Source of the DNA: Candidatus Heimdallarchaeota archaeon
GTDB lineage: Archaea > Asgardarchaeota > Heimdallarchaeia > Heimdallarchaeales > Kariarchaeaceae
Direction of reading: 5' to 3'
NCBI GenBank assembly: GCA_015522385.1
Contig: WAMJ01000014.1
Coordinates: forward strand, 1-13,191
Length of the DNA: 13,191 nt
The translations under genes and the position numbers were made by a program. The notes under the pieces are model-generated. The model was not told the DNA's origin. It ran no database searches and saw nothing but the letters and a program-made list of their open reading frames with translations. Shown piece after piece: positions 1 to 6,496 of this stretch. Position 1 is the first letter of the stretch; each line of letters starts with the position of its first letter.

Positions 1-19
1 ATACAATCTGGCAGAGACA

Positions 20-40
20 TGTGTCGATTTCTTCGACACA
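20..40. other. Perfect hairpin near left edge
   Basis: The arms TGTGTCGA (20-27) and TCGACACA (33-40) pair perfectly over 8 bp around a 5-nt loop, TTTCT. No T-run follows, so it is not an obvious archaeal terminator. It may belong to a gene ending left of the window. The rest of 1-203 shows no convincing gene: a 90-codon ORF starting at 19 overlaps the true gene out of frame and has no recognisable content. Confidence 0.35.
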
Positions 41-172
41 ATATCCCTGAGGCTCATACCCTTGATCAAGATACGCTTACTATAGGACCGACCAGACTGA
101 AAGAAGTACACCCCTCCGCAACGTGGACGATCCCCGAGGAACACGATAAAGAAATGTCATACCTGTCCGAAC

Positions 173-182
173 GATTAATGTA
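173..182 (+). promoter_or_regulatory. TATA-like box for the 472-aa gene
   Basis: The A/T-rich stretch gattaatgta is centred about 27 nt before the GTG at 204, the spacing seen upstream of other genes in this window. A leaderless transcript starting at that GTG would fit. The match to a TATA consensus is modest. Confidence 0.3.
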
Positions 183-203
183 CGGGGAATACCATACAGC
201 TAT

Positions 204-1622
204 GTGGAACCCACTTTCACGGCTTACGTCACACGGTTGCTCCCATCTGAGATCGCAGGGAGGATATCCAAGGAACTGCAGAAGGAGCTGAAATTCGCTC
301 GAAGACCGGAGCACGTCCTCTACAGGATTTCGATGGCACTGAGCGGAGTGGAGGGGGTCGACGACTCTGTCAAGGAGCTCCTGTACTCCCACTGGGAAGA
401 ACTCGGGAGTTACTTCAAGAAGTTCAGGATCCACTACATGGACGGAGAGAGCCTATCGCGGAGAAGGAAGGAGAAGAAGCTGTACAACAAGATCAGGAAG
501 AGGCTCGGTGAGGATCCACCCATGAGGACCAGACGGATACTCAACCACCGCTGCACCGACCAGCTCCGTGGCGAGGACAGGTTCTACGCTGCGATAATCT
601 CGGGAAAGTACAAGGTCGAGGACCTGAACAGGGACCTCTCCAGACTCGACATCGTGCACGCCATGGTCTTCCTCGAGCTCGTCCGTGACTCCATCGAGTG
701 GGAGGACGTGGACAAGGAGGTGCTGACCGAGGTTGCATCACGGGCCACGAGAAGGAGGGTAGTGGGAGAGGGCAGGTACATTGAGTCGGACTACCTCGTC
801 GGCCAGCTGATCCTCTTCGTATGGAGGGTCTTCGGGGTGAGCTGGGTACCCACCGACCTCGTCGAGCTCATCGTACGGAACAGTGACGCACACCTCGCGA
901 CCTACCTCCTCAACTGCTCCAAGATCGTACAGCCTGACACATCTATAAACACGGAGACCATCCTCTCCTCCATCGAGAGGTCGGGGGTCCTCGGGGTGTC
1001 AAGACTCATCAGGAGCCACCAGCCGGGAATAGTCCTGGCAGATCTCCCGCAAGAATGGCTTCAACGGATCTTCTGGAGGAGCCCACCAAGTCACCTCGTG
1101 CTCTTCCTGAAGGAGGCTGGAGATGTGAGGCAGCTACTGCCGTACGTCTTCTCCAGGAGGTGCGACTGGTGGAGGGCCTACGCCCAGGTGACCGGGCAGA
1201 GAATCTACCTTAAAGATACAGGCCTTAATGGTACCGAGTACGCAGGATGGGCACTCCACTCAGCCACAAATGTGCTGAGATTACTGGCAGAGAAGGGGGT
1301 ACCGTGGGAAGAGATCAAGCCGTACTCCGTGACGATATCCTGCGCGCTCAACCGCTGCGATATCCACACTCTGTACGTCCTCATCAGACTGCTCAGGGTA
1401 CACTGGCGACTGGATTTCGAAGATCTTCCACCGGACTTCAGGGTGTCCCGGTGCAGACACGGAGACCTCAGGTACCTTCGCCTTCTGCTGCGGGAGCTGC
1501 ACCACATGGGAGCGACGTGGGAGGCTCTGGAAGAAATCGTCCCCAAGAAGGGAGAGGGATACGCATGGGAGAAGCTCGTGAGGTTCGTCAGGAAGACCTT
1601 CGGAGTGGATCTGCTGGAATAG
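204..1622 (+). CDS. Helical-repeat protein of unknown function (ankyrin-like?)
   Basis: This 472-aa protein belongs to no family I can name. It has no signal peptide or membrane segment and is rich in Arg, Leu and Trp. Residues 60-125 are strongly basic (SRRRKEKK, KIRKRLGE). From about residue 145 there are degenerate repeats of roughly L..LLR..GV.WE.L...V...A...D...L..LL, seen near 151-180 (ending DSIEWEDVDKEVL), 199-236 (FGVSWVPTDLVELI), 355-398 (AEKGVPWEEI) and 425-470 (HHMGATWEALEEI, then FVRKTFGVDLLE). The spacing and the G-x-x-W signature recall divergent ankyrin-type repeats, so a protein-binding role is likely, but that is inference. The start is GTG; the frame closes at a stop at 147-149, with no ATG between. 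Codons favour ctc, gac and agg. It converges on csx1 across a 223-nt gap. Confidence 0.75.
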   Translation: MEPTFTAYVTRLLPSEIAGRISKELQKELKFARRPEHVLYRISMALSGVEGVDDSVKELLYSHWEELGSYFKKFRIHYMDGESLSRRRKEKKLYNKIRKRLGEDPPMRTRRILNHRCTDQLRGEDRFYAAIISGKYKVEDLNRDLSRLDIVHAMVFLELVRDSIEWEDVDKEVLTEVASRATRRRVVGEGRYIESDYLVGQLILFVWRVFGVSWVPTDLVELIVRNSDAHLATYLLNCSKIVQPDTSINTETILSSIERSGVLGVSRLIRSHQPGIVLADLPQEWLQRIFWRSPPSHLVLFLKEAGDVRQLLPYVFSRRCDWWRAYAQVTGQRIYLKDTGLNGTEYAGWALHSATNVLRLLAEKGVPWEEIKPYSVTISCALNRCDIHTLYVLIRLLRVHWRLDFEDLPPDFRVSRCRHGDLRYLRLLLRELHHMGATWEALEEIVPKKGEGYAWEKLVRFVRKTFGVDLLE

Positions 1623-1691
1623 TCGGAAAACAGACATAGGGTCTCACGCATCCAACAACTAGCCACCATCTCTATAAGGGGAAGATATTCG

Positions 1692-1700
1692 TATACTATA
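1692..1700 (+). promoter_or_regulatory. TATA-like box before a 16-codon ORF
   Basis: The sequence tatactata is centred about 23-25 nt before the ATG at 1719, in the leaderless geometry of other genes here. No full gene follows, so it may be a promoter left over from a lost gene. Confidence 0.3.
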
Positions 1701-1718
1701 GTCATTGAAGAGGGTTCC

Positions 1719-1769
1719 ATGGGTAACTCCATGATATTTGTCTTTCTTATCACCGCAACAGTCTTGTGA
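1719..1769 (+). pseudogene. 16-aa hydrophobic ORF, possible remnant of a secreted-protein gene start
   Basis: The ORF encodes MGNSMIFVFLITATVL and then a TGA. The peptide resembles the start of a signal peptide, and a TATA-like box sits at leaderless distance upstream. It could be the surviving 5' end of a broken gene, a tiny peptide gene, or chance. Nothing downstream to 1845 continues it in any frame I can recognise. Confidence 0.2.
1737..1748 (+). terminator. T-rich tract, possible terminator of the 472-aa gene
   Basis: The run tttgtctttctt lies 115 nt after the stop of the upstream gene, in the convergent intergenic region. Archaeal termination often uses T-rich tracts without a stem-loop. 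It overlaps the 16-codon ORF, so the two readings compete. Confidence 0.25.
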
Positions 1770-1845
1770 GTCATTTATAATTAATGTTTGATTCGAGATA
1801 ATGTATGAATATTAAAGTGGTTTGAGACTAAGAACTAGGCTTCCT

Positions 1846-3246
1846 CTATCTAACAAGTAGTTCGCAGGCTTTGTCAATAACCTCCTCTACCTTATGGTAG
1901 CGGATGTAAACATGTTCCTTGATCAACTGTTTGATATCCTTCTTCAATGTTTTATTAGATTTCCCTTCACGATCCAGTGTACCGTCGAGCATCCCACGGA
2001 GTTTATCGAGCTCGGCTCTGAAGGTGGCGGCGTTTGGGTTAAATTTAAGCTCGAACGTCGATCTCTCCAGACCGATGTGAGCCCTGAAGTTCCGTTCGTA
2101 GATATTATCATCCTTCTTTTCAATTAACTGGAGATAAGTCAGTGTGTCATTTACGATGTTGTTCCTTTTTGATTTAATTATCTGGACATAGGTGGACAAC
2201 TCGCTCTCGATGAACGACAGTGTAGCGTCTTGGTAGAATCTGATATCGGAGAGATCCCCCAGTTCCTTGAGGGAGATCCATTCATTGCTAGATTCCATTG
2301 GATTGAGCACTGAGTACAGGTAGAGCAGGACGAGAGGGTACAGGTTCCGGTCAAGTTCTTCGTGAGTTATCCGAATAAGTGTCCTGATGTTGATCTCCTT
2401 CCCCCAACTCTTCACACACTCGTCGATATCCACACACTCAACATCTCTCACAGGTGATTCGAAACCCTCTTCGATTTCTGACTGGAGTGCTGTTGTATCA
2501 GGGAAGCATAGACGGTAGACTAGCGGTAAACCAAAGTGAAGGCTAGACATGAACGCGTTGTATGTACGGTACTTGGATTTACATTCACCCAACTTGAACC
2601 TCGGGAAAAAGGGCTGAATGTCACGCTCCTCCGCCCGTAGAATCCTGAGGGGTACACTCCGGGTAATAGGCTCGTAGGGCTCGGAGTTCAGAACGACAAA
2701 CTTCACCTCCCTGGGCGAAGTAGCGATGATCTGCCCCATCGTCTCCACCACCTTGTAGGTCAGGACAGGGAGAACATTGATCCCATGCGTCAGGTCGAGG
2801 TAGAGTTCGATGGGCTCCTTGCCCTCAGGGTCCTTCGCACTGAGTTCGTCAACGAGGAAACCTGTGAGACTCCACAGTATGTGGGTAAGCAGATCCTCCA
2901 TGTCGCTCTTGCACACCACCTTAAGACCCTTGGCAGGGTCGTAGAAGGTGCCGTTACTGGGCAGTACAGCTATGTCACAAGGACCGTCAACTCCTAATGT
3001 ATCCGAGAGATAGTGCCTCACCCCATCCAATACGTTCTGCTCGACCTCAGGGTACTTGCAGCCCTCCGTCACGAGGCTGTCGAGCACAAGGAGGATCACC
3101 CTGTCTGGATGCAGGGAATTGAGGAGGATAGGAAGAGTAGAGTAGGATTTTACCCTGCTTTCCCTGCCGTTAGTTCTGAAGATGTATTCCGTTTCCTTCC
3201 ACCCCGAGTACTTTCCCCAAGGGCAGATCAGTATCCGCTTTGCCAT
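1846..3246 (-). CDS. csx1: Csx1-family CARF-HEPN ribonuclease (type III CRISPR accessory)
   Basis: The protein has 466 aa, within the usual size of archaeal Csx1. The N-terminus ILICPWGKYSGWKETEYIF matches the start of Csx1 CARF domains, and DLTHG at 151-155 is the DxTHG signature. The C-terminal part (about 285-466) is helical and contains RNFRAHIG: R385 and H390 form the R-x4-H HEPN catalytic motif, so the RNase centre looks intact. Known Csx1 proteins bind cyclic oligoadenylate made by the Cas10 subunit of type III complexes and then degrade RNA non-specifically in the cytoplasm. No cas10, other cas genes or CRISPR array are in the window, so it is an orphan here. The ATG at 3246 sits 26-30 nt from a good TATA box, which suggests a leaderless message. 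Confidence 0.92.
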   Translation of the reverse strand: MAKRILICPWGKYSGWKETEYIFRTNGRESRVKSYSTLPILLNSLHPDRVILLVLDSLVTEGCKYPEVEQNVLDGVRHYLSDTLGVDGPCDIAVLPSNGTFYDPAKGLKVVCKSDMEDLLTHILWSLTGFLVDELSAKDPEGKEPIELYLDLTHGINVLPVLTYKVVETMGQIIATSPREVKFVVLNSEPYEPITRSVPLRILRAEERDIQPFFPRFKLGECKSKYRTYNAFMSSLHFGLPLVYRLCFPDTTALQSEIEEGFESPVRDVECVDIDECVKSWGKEINIRTLIRITHEELDRNLYPLVLLYLYSVLNPMESSNEWISLKELGDLSDIRFYQDATLSFIESELSTYVQIIKSKRNNIVNDTLTYLQLIEKKDDNIYERNFRAHIGLERSTFELKFNPNAATFRAELDKLRGMLDGTLDREGKSNKTLKKDIKQLIKEHVYIRYHKVEEVIDKACELLVR

Positions 3247-3267
3247 TGAGGTAGGTCGGGACGGAGG

Positions 3268-3282
3268 TTATAAAAATATTTT
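3268..3282 (-). promoter_or_regulatory. TATA/BRE of csx1
   Basis: On the minus strand the stretch reads gaaaatatttttataa: a purine-rich BRE-like start followed by a TATA box centred about 28 nt before the csx1 ATG. Transcription would begin at or next to the start codon. Confidence 0.6.
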
Positions 3283-3638
3283 CAGATCACGCCGACACTG
3301 GGTCACCGTAGACCAGAAGTGACTCTGATCTCTACCCGACCAAGAACCGGGGGAACTGATACGGCCCGGACTGTACACGGTCTGTTCCCCGCTTACGGAT
3401 TGGAAGCTTCTCCGGACGCCTACGCCGAAGATTTGCCTACTGCATTCATCCAGGTGAACAGCCCCGAATCACAGTATCAAATGACCCGCTCTCACAAACA
3501 CTTTAAAATCAATAGAAATAAGAGTAGAAGAGCTGTAGTCACAATTTACGGATGAAAACACGATAAGGGTTATAAATGATGACAGAAACATTTCCTGAAG
3601 CCTGCAGATATCGAATTTTGCACTATGGCTAGTCTAAT
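3283..3638. other. Divergent intergenic region without a convincing gene
   Basis: The 431 nt between csx1 (-) and the surface-protein gene (+) contain a 78-codon ORF at 3319-3555 with no recognisable content and no fitting promoter; I do not call it a gene. Two further TATA-like motifs on the plus strand (ctttaaaat near 3499-3507, gttataaat near 3567-3575) could give longer leaders for the surface-protein gene. A 16-codon ORF (MASLIEIINIFDKDPT, 3625-3675) ends two bases before that gene's ATG, but it overlaps the nearest TATA-like box, so its reality is doubtful. Confidence 0.4.
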
Positions 3639-3650
3639 CGAAATTATTAA
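3639..3650 (+). promoter_or_regulatory. TATA-like box of the surface-protein gene
   Basis: The sequence cgaaattattaa is centred about 32 nt before the ATG at 3678, so the transcript would be leaderless or have a very short leader. Confidence 0.4.
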
Positions 3651-3677
3651 CATCTTCGATAAAGACCCTACGTAACC

Positions 3678-5942
3678 ATGAAACAACTCAGAGGTTTTGC
3701 CCTCATTTTACTGATTGTTTTTGTGGGCTATAGTACCAATTCCCAAGGGATCGGCTTGCCCTCAAATTCAGACATATCGCCAAATGCAGTGGGAATCTCC
3801 TCCATCGCATTCAACACCAGCTCTGCAACCGCTGGGGACACCGTGCTCCTGACCGTTGACTTCACAGCTTCCGTCACCGCCAACTACTTCACAGCGGTGT
3901 TGCTGGCGTACAACGGATCCGACTACAACGGCTTCTTGAATCTAAAGCTCTACCAGGACTCGGCCAACACGCTGAGGTACGAAGGAAGCTTCACCGTGCT
4001 CTCCTACATGCAGTCTGGAAATGTGACCGTGGACTCATTGAGGGACGACGCATTCGCCTACTACTTCGACAAGTTCTTCGACTACACCACACCGTTCGTG
4101 ATCGTGTCCGGCACGACTCCGGACGTCACAGACCCGGTGCTGAACGACATCTACTTCGACAAGACCACCGTCTCCTTCGGTGAGGACATCACACTGTACG
4201 CCGACATCACTGACGATAGCCCTGTTGAGGTAAGTTTCGATCTCTACCTCCCTGCATACAGCTTCTCAGCTGGCTCATATGTGATGGAGTACGTAGCAAA
4301 CACGACGTATCGAGCGGTGATCTCCATCGATGGCACATTCACCGTCGACGAGTACGGAGTCAATGCACTGACCATCACCGACTTCAACTCCAACACGATC
4401 TATCCGACCACCAGCATCACCTTCTCCGTGGTCGAGAACACAAACACCGACACGACAGCACCGGTGGTGAACAACTCGCGCTTCGACAAGGAGCGGATCT
4501 ACCAAGGTGAGTCCATCACCTTCAGCATAGATGTCTTCGACGACAGCAACATCAGCAGCGTCCAGTTCTCGCTGAACCGCGACTCGGACAGCCAGTCCGT
4601 TGGTACATACTCGATGAGCCCAAGCAGCGGAAACACGTACCAGACCGTCATCAGCACCGACAGCAGCTTCGCTCTCGACTACTACTACGTAGAATGGGTG
4701 AAAGCCACCGACGCGGCCGGTAACCTGAACTTCAAGAATTTTACATTTCTCATTGTCCCGTACTTCGAGGTGCTCAATGGATCAACGGACGGAGACAACG
4801 CAGCCCCGGTACTGGACAGCGCCGGCTTCGACAGGAACCAGGTCAAGCAGGACGACACCGTCACCTTCACGGCGAGCATCAGCGACAACAGCTCCATCAC
4901 TGAGGTGAGGGTGAATATCGTACGTGACGACCTCACGTCCATGGGGTGGTTCAGCATGCAGCTAGTGGACGGCAACTACCAAGTCTCCGTCCTCGTCAAC
5001 GAGAGCTTCACCCCTGCATTCTACTCGGCAGCCACCGTCTACGCAGTGGATGAGTTCGGGAACGAGATGGAGCAGCAGACACTGAAGTCCTTCCAAGTAC
5101 TTGCAGCTAACGAGACACTGCCCGGAGAGGAGATCATTCCGTCATTCGATGGGGTCCTGAGCTTCAACAAGCCAAATGTCAGCAGCAATGAGGTCTTCTC
5201 GCTGACCGCTGACTTCAGCAACTTCTCCCTCGTGTTCACAGAGGTGCAGGTCACGATCATGAAAGAGGGTTCCGAGGAAGGGAAGATCTTCCAGATGGAC
5301 GCCTCCGTCAACAGTACATTCGTCCTCAAGCTCAACAGCAGCGACTTCTCGGACAAGATCTACGTCTCCAAAATCGTCGTCTTCACCGAGGACAAGGTGT
5401 ACGGCCAGGAGTGGGAGGCTGACGAGGCACCATCGGTCCTCGTGCTACCCGATCCCGGTCCCATAGTCGTGAACAGCTTCAAGTTCACCAGCAGCAGCCT
5501 CACCTGGGGTGATAACATGACCTTCGTCGCTAACGTCACCCACGATTTTGAGATCGTGTACTTCGAGGTAATGATCGCTAGCCTAGAATCCGTGAAAGTT
5601 AACAAGGCTTTCTACTTTAAATTCTATCCCGAATTGGATGAGGATGGTACATTCACCGCCACATTCTTGATCAACCAGTCATTTCCGGCCGGTGAGTACA
5701 ATATCTGGACCTACACAATAAAGGACGAGGTTGGAAATGTCCTTGACATCAGCGTCTTTAGTGGATTGGAGGTTGTTGTAGATAGAGAAGGAAGCTTTAG
5801 TCTCGGATCAGGGGCTACCTATCCAGAACTGAATGAGAATTTCACTGTGACCACACCAACGCCTGGTTTCGGGATCTTCATGGCCATGCTCGCTATTGTG
5901 GCAGGTGGTATCTTCGTCCGTAAGAAGAGAATAGCTTCCTAA
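3678..5942 (+). CDS. Cell-surface protein with six Ig-like repeats and PGF-CTERM-like anchor
   Basis: This is a 754-aa exported protein. Residues 1-24 form a signal peptide (MKQLRG, then FALILLIVFVGYS). About six repeats of 100-110 residues follow, near 38-145, 149-252, 258-362, 374-476, 488-592 and 595-702. Their pattern is D..PV......F(D/N)K..V..GE.ITF..DI.DDS.I..V, typical of Ig-like/cadherin-like beta-sandwiches. I count about 19 N-x-S/T sequons, so it is probably heavily N-glycosylated. The C-terminus has a TTPTPGFG motif at 725-732, a hydrophobic span to about 746 and a basic end, RKKRIAS. This resembles PGF-CTERM signals, which archaeosortase A recognises in other archaea. A surface-layer or adhesion role is likely. 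The last ~370 nt look more A/T-rich than the middle. A fragment of this 3' end recurs at 11066-11140. Confidence 0.88.
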   Translation: MKQLRGFALILLIVFVGYSTNSQGIGLPSNSDISPNAVGISSIAFNTSSATAGDTVLLTVDFTASVTANYFTAVLLAYNGSDYNGFLNLKLYQDSANTLRYEGSFTVLSYMQSGNVTVDSLRDDAFAYYFDKFFDYTTPFVIVSGTTPDVTDPVLNDIYFDKTTVSFGEDITLYADITDDSPVEVSFDLYLPAYSFSAGSYVMEYVANTTYRAVISIDGTFTVDEYGVNALTITDFNSNTIYPTTSITFSVVENTNTDTTAPVVNNSRFDKERIYQGESITFSIDVFDDSNISSVQFSLNRDSDSQSVGTYSMSPSSGNTYQTVISTDSSFALDYYYVEWVKATDAAGNLNFKNFTFLIVPYFEVLNGSTDGDNAAPVLDSAGFDRNQVKQDDTVTFTASISDNSSITEVRVNIVRDDLTSMGWFSMQLVDGNYQVSVLVNESFTPAFYSAATVYAVDEFGNEMEQQTLKSFQVLAANETLPGEEIIPSFDGVLSFNKPNVSSNEVFSLTADFSNFSLVFTEVQVTIMKEGSEEGKIFQMDASVNSTFVLKLNSSDFSDKIYVSKIVVFTEDKVYGQEWEADEAPSVLVLPDPGPIVVNSFKFTSSSLTWGDNMTFVANVTHDFEIVYFEVMIASLESVKVNKAFYFKFYPELDEDGTFTATFLINQSFPAGEYNIWTYTIKDEVGNVLDISVFSGLEVVVDREGSFSLGSGATYPELNENFTVTTPTPGFGIFMAMLAIVAGGIFVRKKRIAS

Positions 5943-5986
5943 TCTCTGAAAACTCAATAACTATCGATTGCATCACTATATCTTCA
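5940..5986 (+). repeat. 47-nt repeat, copy A (spacer after surface-protein stop)
   Basis: Starting with the TAA of the surface-protein gene, this stretch matches 11138-11184 at 42 of 47 positions by hand alignment (ending gcatcactatatcttca in both). In both places it directly follows surface-protein 3'-end sequence, intact here and decayed there. The two copies therefore descend from one duplicated junction. Confidence 0.75.
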
Positions 5987-6010
5987 GGCAAACTAGATAT
6001 CAGCCCGTAA

Positions 6011-6112
6011 TTTCCTATATCCCACAACAACTTCATGCATGATGCCATGGAACGAAATATGGAGAGAATAGTTGTGACCTCTCGGAAAACACCGGGATCT
6101 ACAGAAAGCAGT
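6011..6112 (+). pseudogene. Remnant of the 3' end of an NTPase (CRN-like) gene
   Basis: Positions 6030-6056 match 12862-12888 in the NTPase gene at 25 of 27 bases. The translated stretch HDAMERNMERIVVTS compares with HDPMERIVVTS (residues 517-527) of the intact protein. A 12-nt in-frame insertion seems to duplicate the MER codons. A weaker match (IYRK at 6097-6108, in another frame) follows the same order as the intact gene. Nothing before 6011 resembles the NTPase body, so this is only a 3' fragment and shows that another copy once lay here. Confidence 0.6.
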
Positions 6113-6281
6113 ACGGACGAATAAGGAGATCCAGTCAAGGATTGTCCACTACTATTATCTTGGAGAGCGGTACGGGTCGCAGTATTTTCCAGAACGGGAG
6201 GTATTTGGCTGGGTTCGGATCAGGGTAACCACGATCGGAAAAAACGATCGAGTGATATCATCTTATATCAGCATCACTTAG
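6078..6281 (+). pseudogene. Decayed gene fragment, copy 1 (VHYYYLGERYGSQYF)
   Basis: An open frame without a start codon reads VHYYYLGERYGSQYFPER, then REVFGWVRIRVTTIGKNDR, and ends at a TAG at 6279-6281. The same peptide is encoded at 9533-9598 in copy 2, where a 2-nt length difference shifts the frame. Shared peptide sequence with disrupted frames suggests two decayed copies of one coding gene. I do not recognise the family. It may instead be non-coding sequence kept as part of the duplicated LRR cassette. Confidence 0.4.
6232..6277 (+). promoter_or_regulatory. Operator-like repeats upstream of LRR gene 1
   Basis: Two CGATCG palindromes (6232-6237 and 6245-6250) are separated by gaaaaaa. 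Next come direct repeats ATATCA at 6255-6260 and 6265-6270, exactly 10 bp apart, framed by GTGAT and ATCAC. All elements recur in copy 2. The location, about 95-140 bp before the TATA box, could suit a regulator site, but binding is untested inference. Confidence 0.4.
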
Positions 6282-6364
6282 TGGATGAGTGCACACCTGT
6301 TGTTCATCATCTGAGATAATACTGTTGAAAAGCCAAGTTCATAGCCCCCAAGTCATTGTAGAAC

Positions 6365-6372
6365 CTTTATAT
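6365..6372 (+). promoter_or_regulatory. TATA box of LRR gene 1 leader
   Basis: The sequence ctttatat is a strong archaeal TATA match, identical in copy 2. Its centre is about 26 nt before the ATG of the 17-codon leader ORF, so transcription should start at that ATG and the LRR gene has a leader of about 100 nt. Confidence 0.65.
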
Positions 6373-6393
6373 CGTCAAATGACCGTGGTCTAG

Positions 6394-6447
6394 ATGCGGG
6401 GACCTTTAGAGGAAGAGCTGGAACAGCACATCAGAAGAACCTCGTGA
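6394..6447 (+). CDS. 17-aa leader ORF upstream of LRR gene 1
   Basis: The ORF encodes MRGPLEEELEQHIRRTS, a charged, probably helical peptide. The ATG falls at the transcription start predicted from the TATA box, so it could be translated as a leaderless ORF. Copy 2 encodes the identical peptide; the only base difference is a synonymous CCT/CCC. Its stop overlaps a small inverted repeat, CTCG-tgaat-CGAG (6441-6453), and it ends 49 nt before the LRR start in another frame. A leader peptide controlling the LRR gene is plausible but inferred. Confidence 0.45.
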   Translation: MRGPLEEELEQHIRRTS

Positions 6448-6482
6448 ATCGAGAGGATCCCGGGTCAACGTCATTCAGCATT

Positions 6483-6487
6483 GGAGG
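6483..6487 (+). promoter_or_regulatory. Shine-Dalgarno site of LRR gene 1
   Basis: GGAGG lies 9 nt before the ATG at 6497. The LRR gene therefore has a Shine-Dalgarno start behind a leader, unlike the leaderless genes in this window. Confidence 0.6.
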
Positions 6488-6496
6488 TAATGAGAG

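Noticed and set aside
19..291. 90-codon plus-strand ORF at the left edge
   Set aside because: It overlaps the 472-aa gene out of frame, has no recognisable domain, and its 3' part is a shadow of that gene. A frameshifted N-terminus cannot be fully excluded.
1205..1774. 189-codon minus-strand ORF
   Set aside because: It lies mostly antisense to the 472-aa gene, is Ser/Arg-rich in the manner of shadow frames, and has no promoter match.
3319..3555. 78-codon ORF in the csx1/surface-gene intergenic region
   Set aside because: No domain, hydrophobic pattern or promoter at a fitting distance, and its composition looks random.
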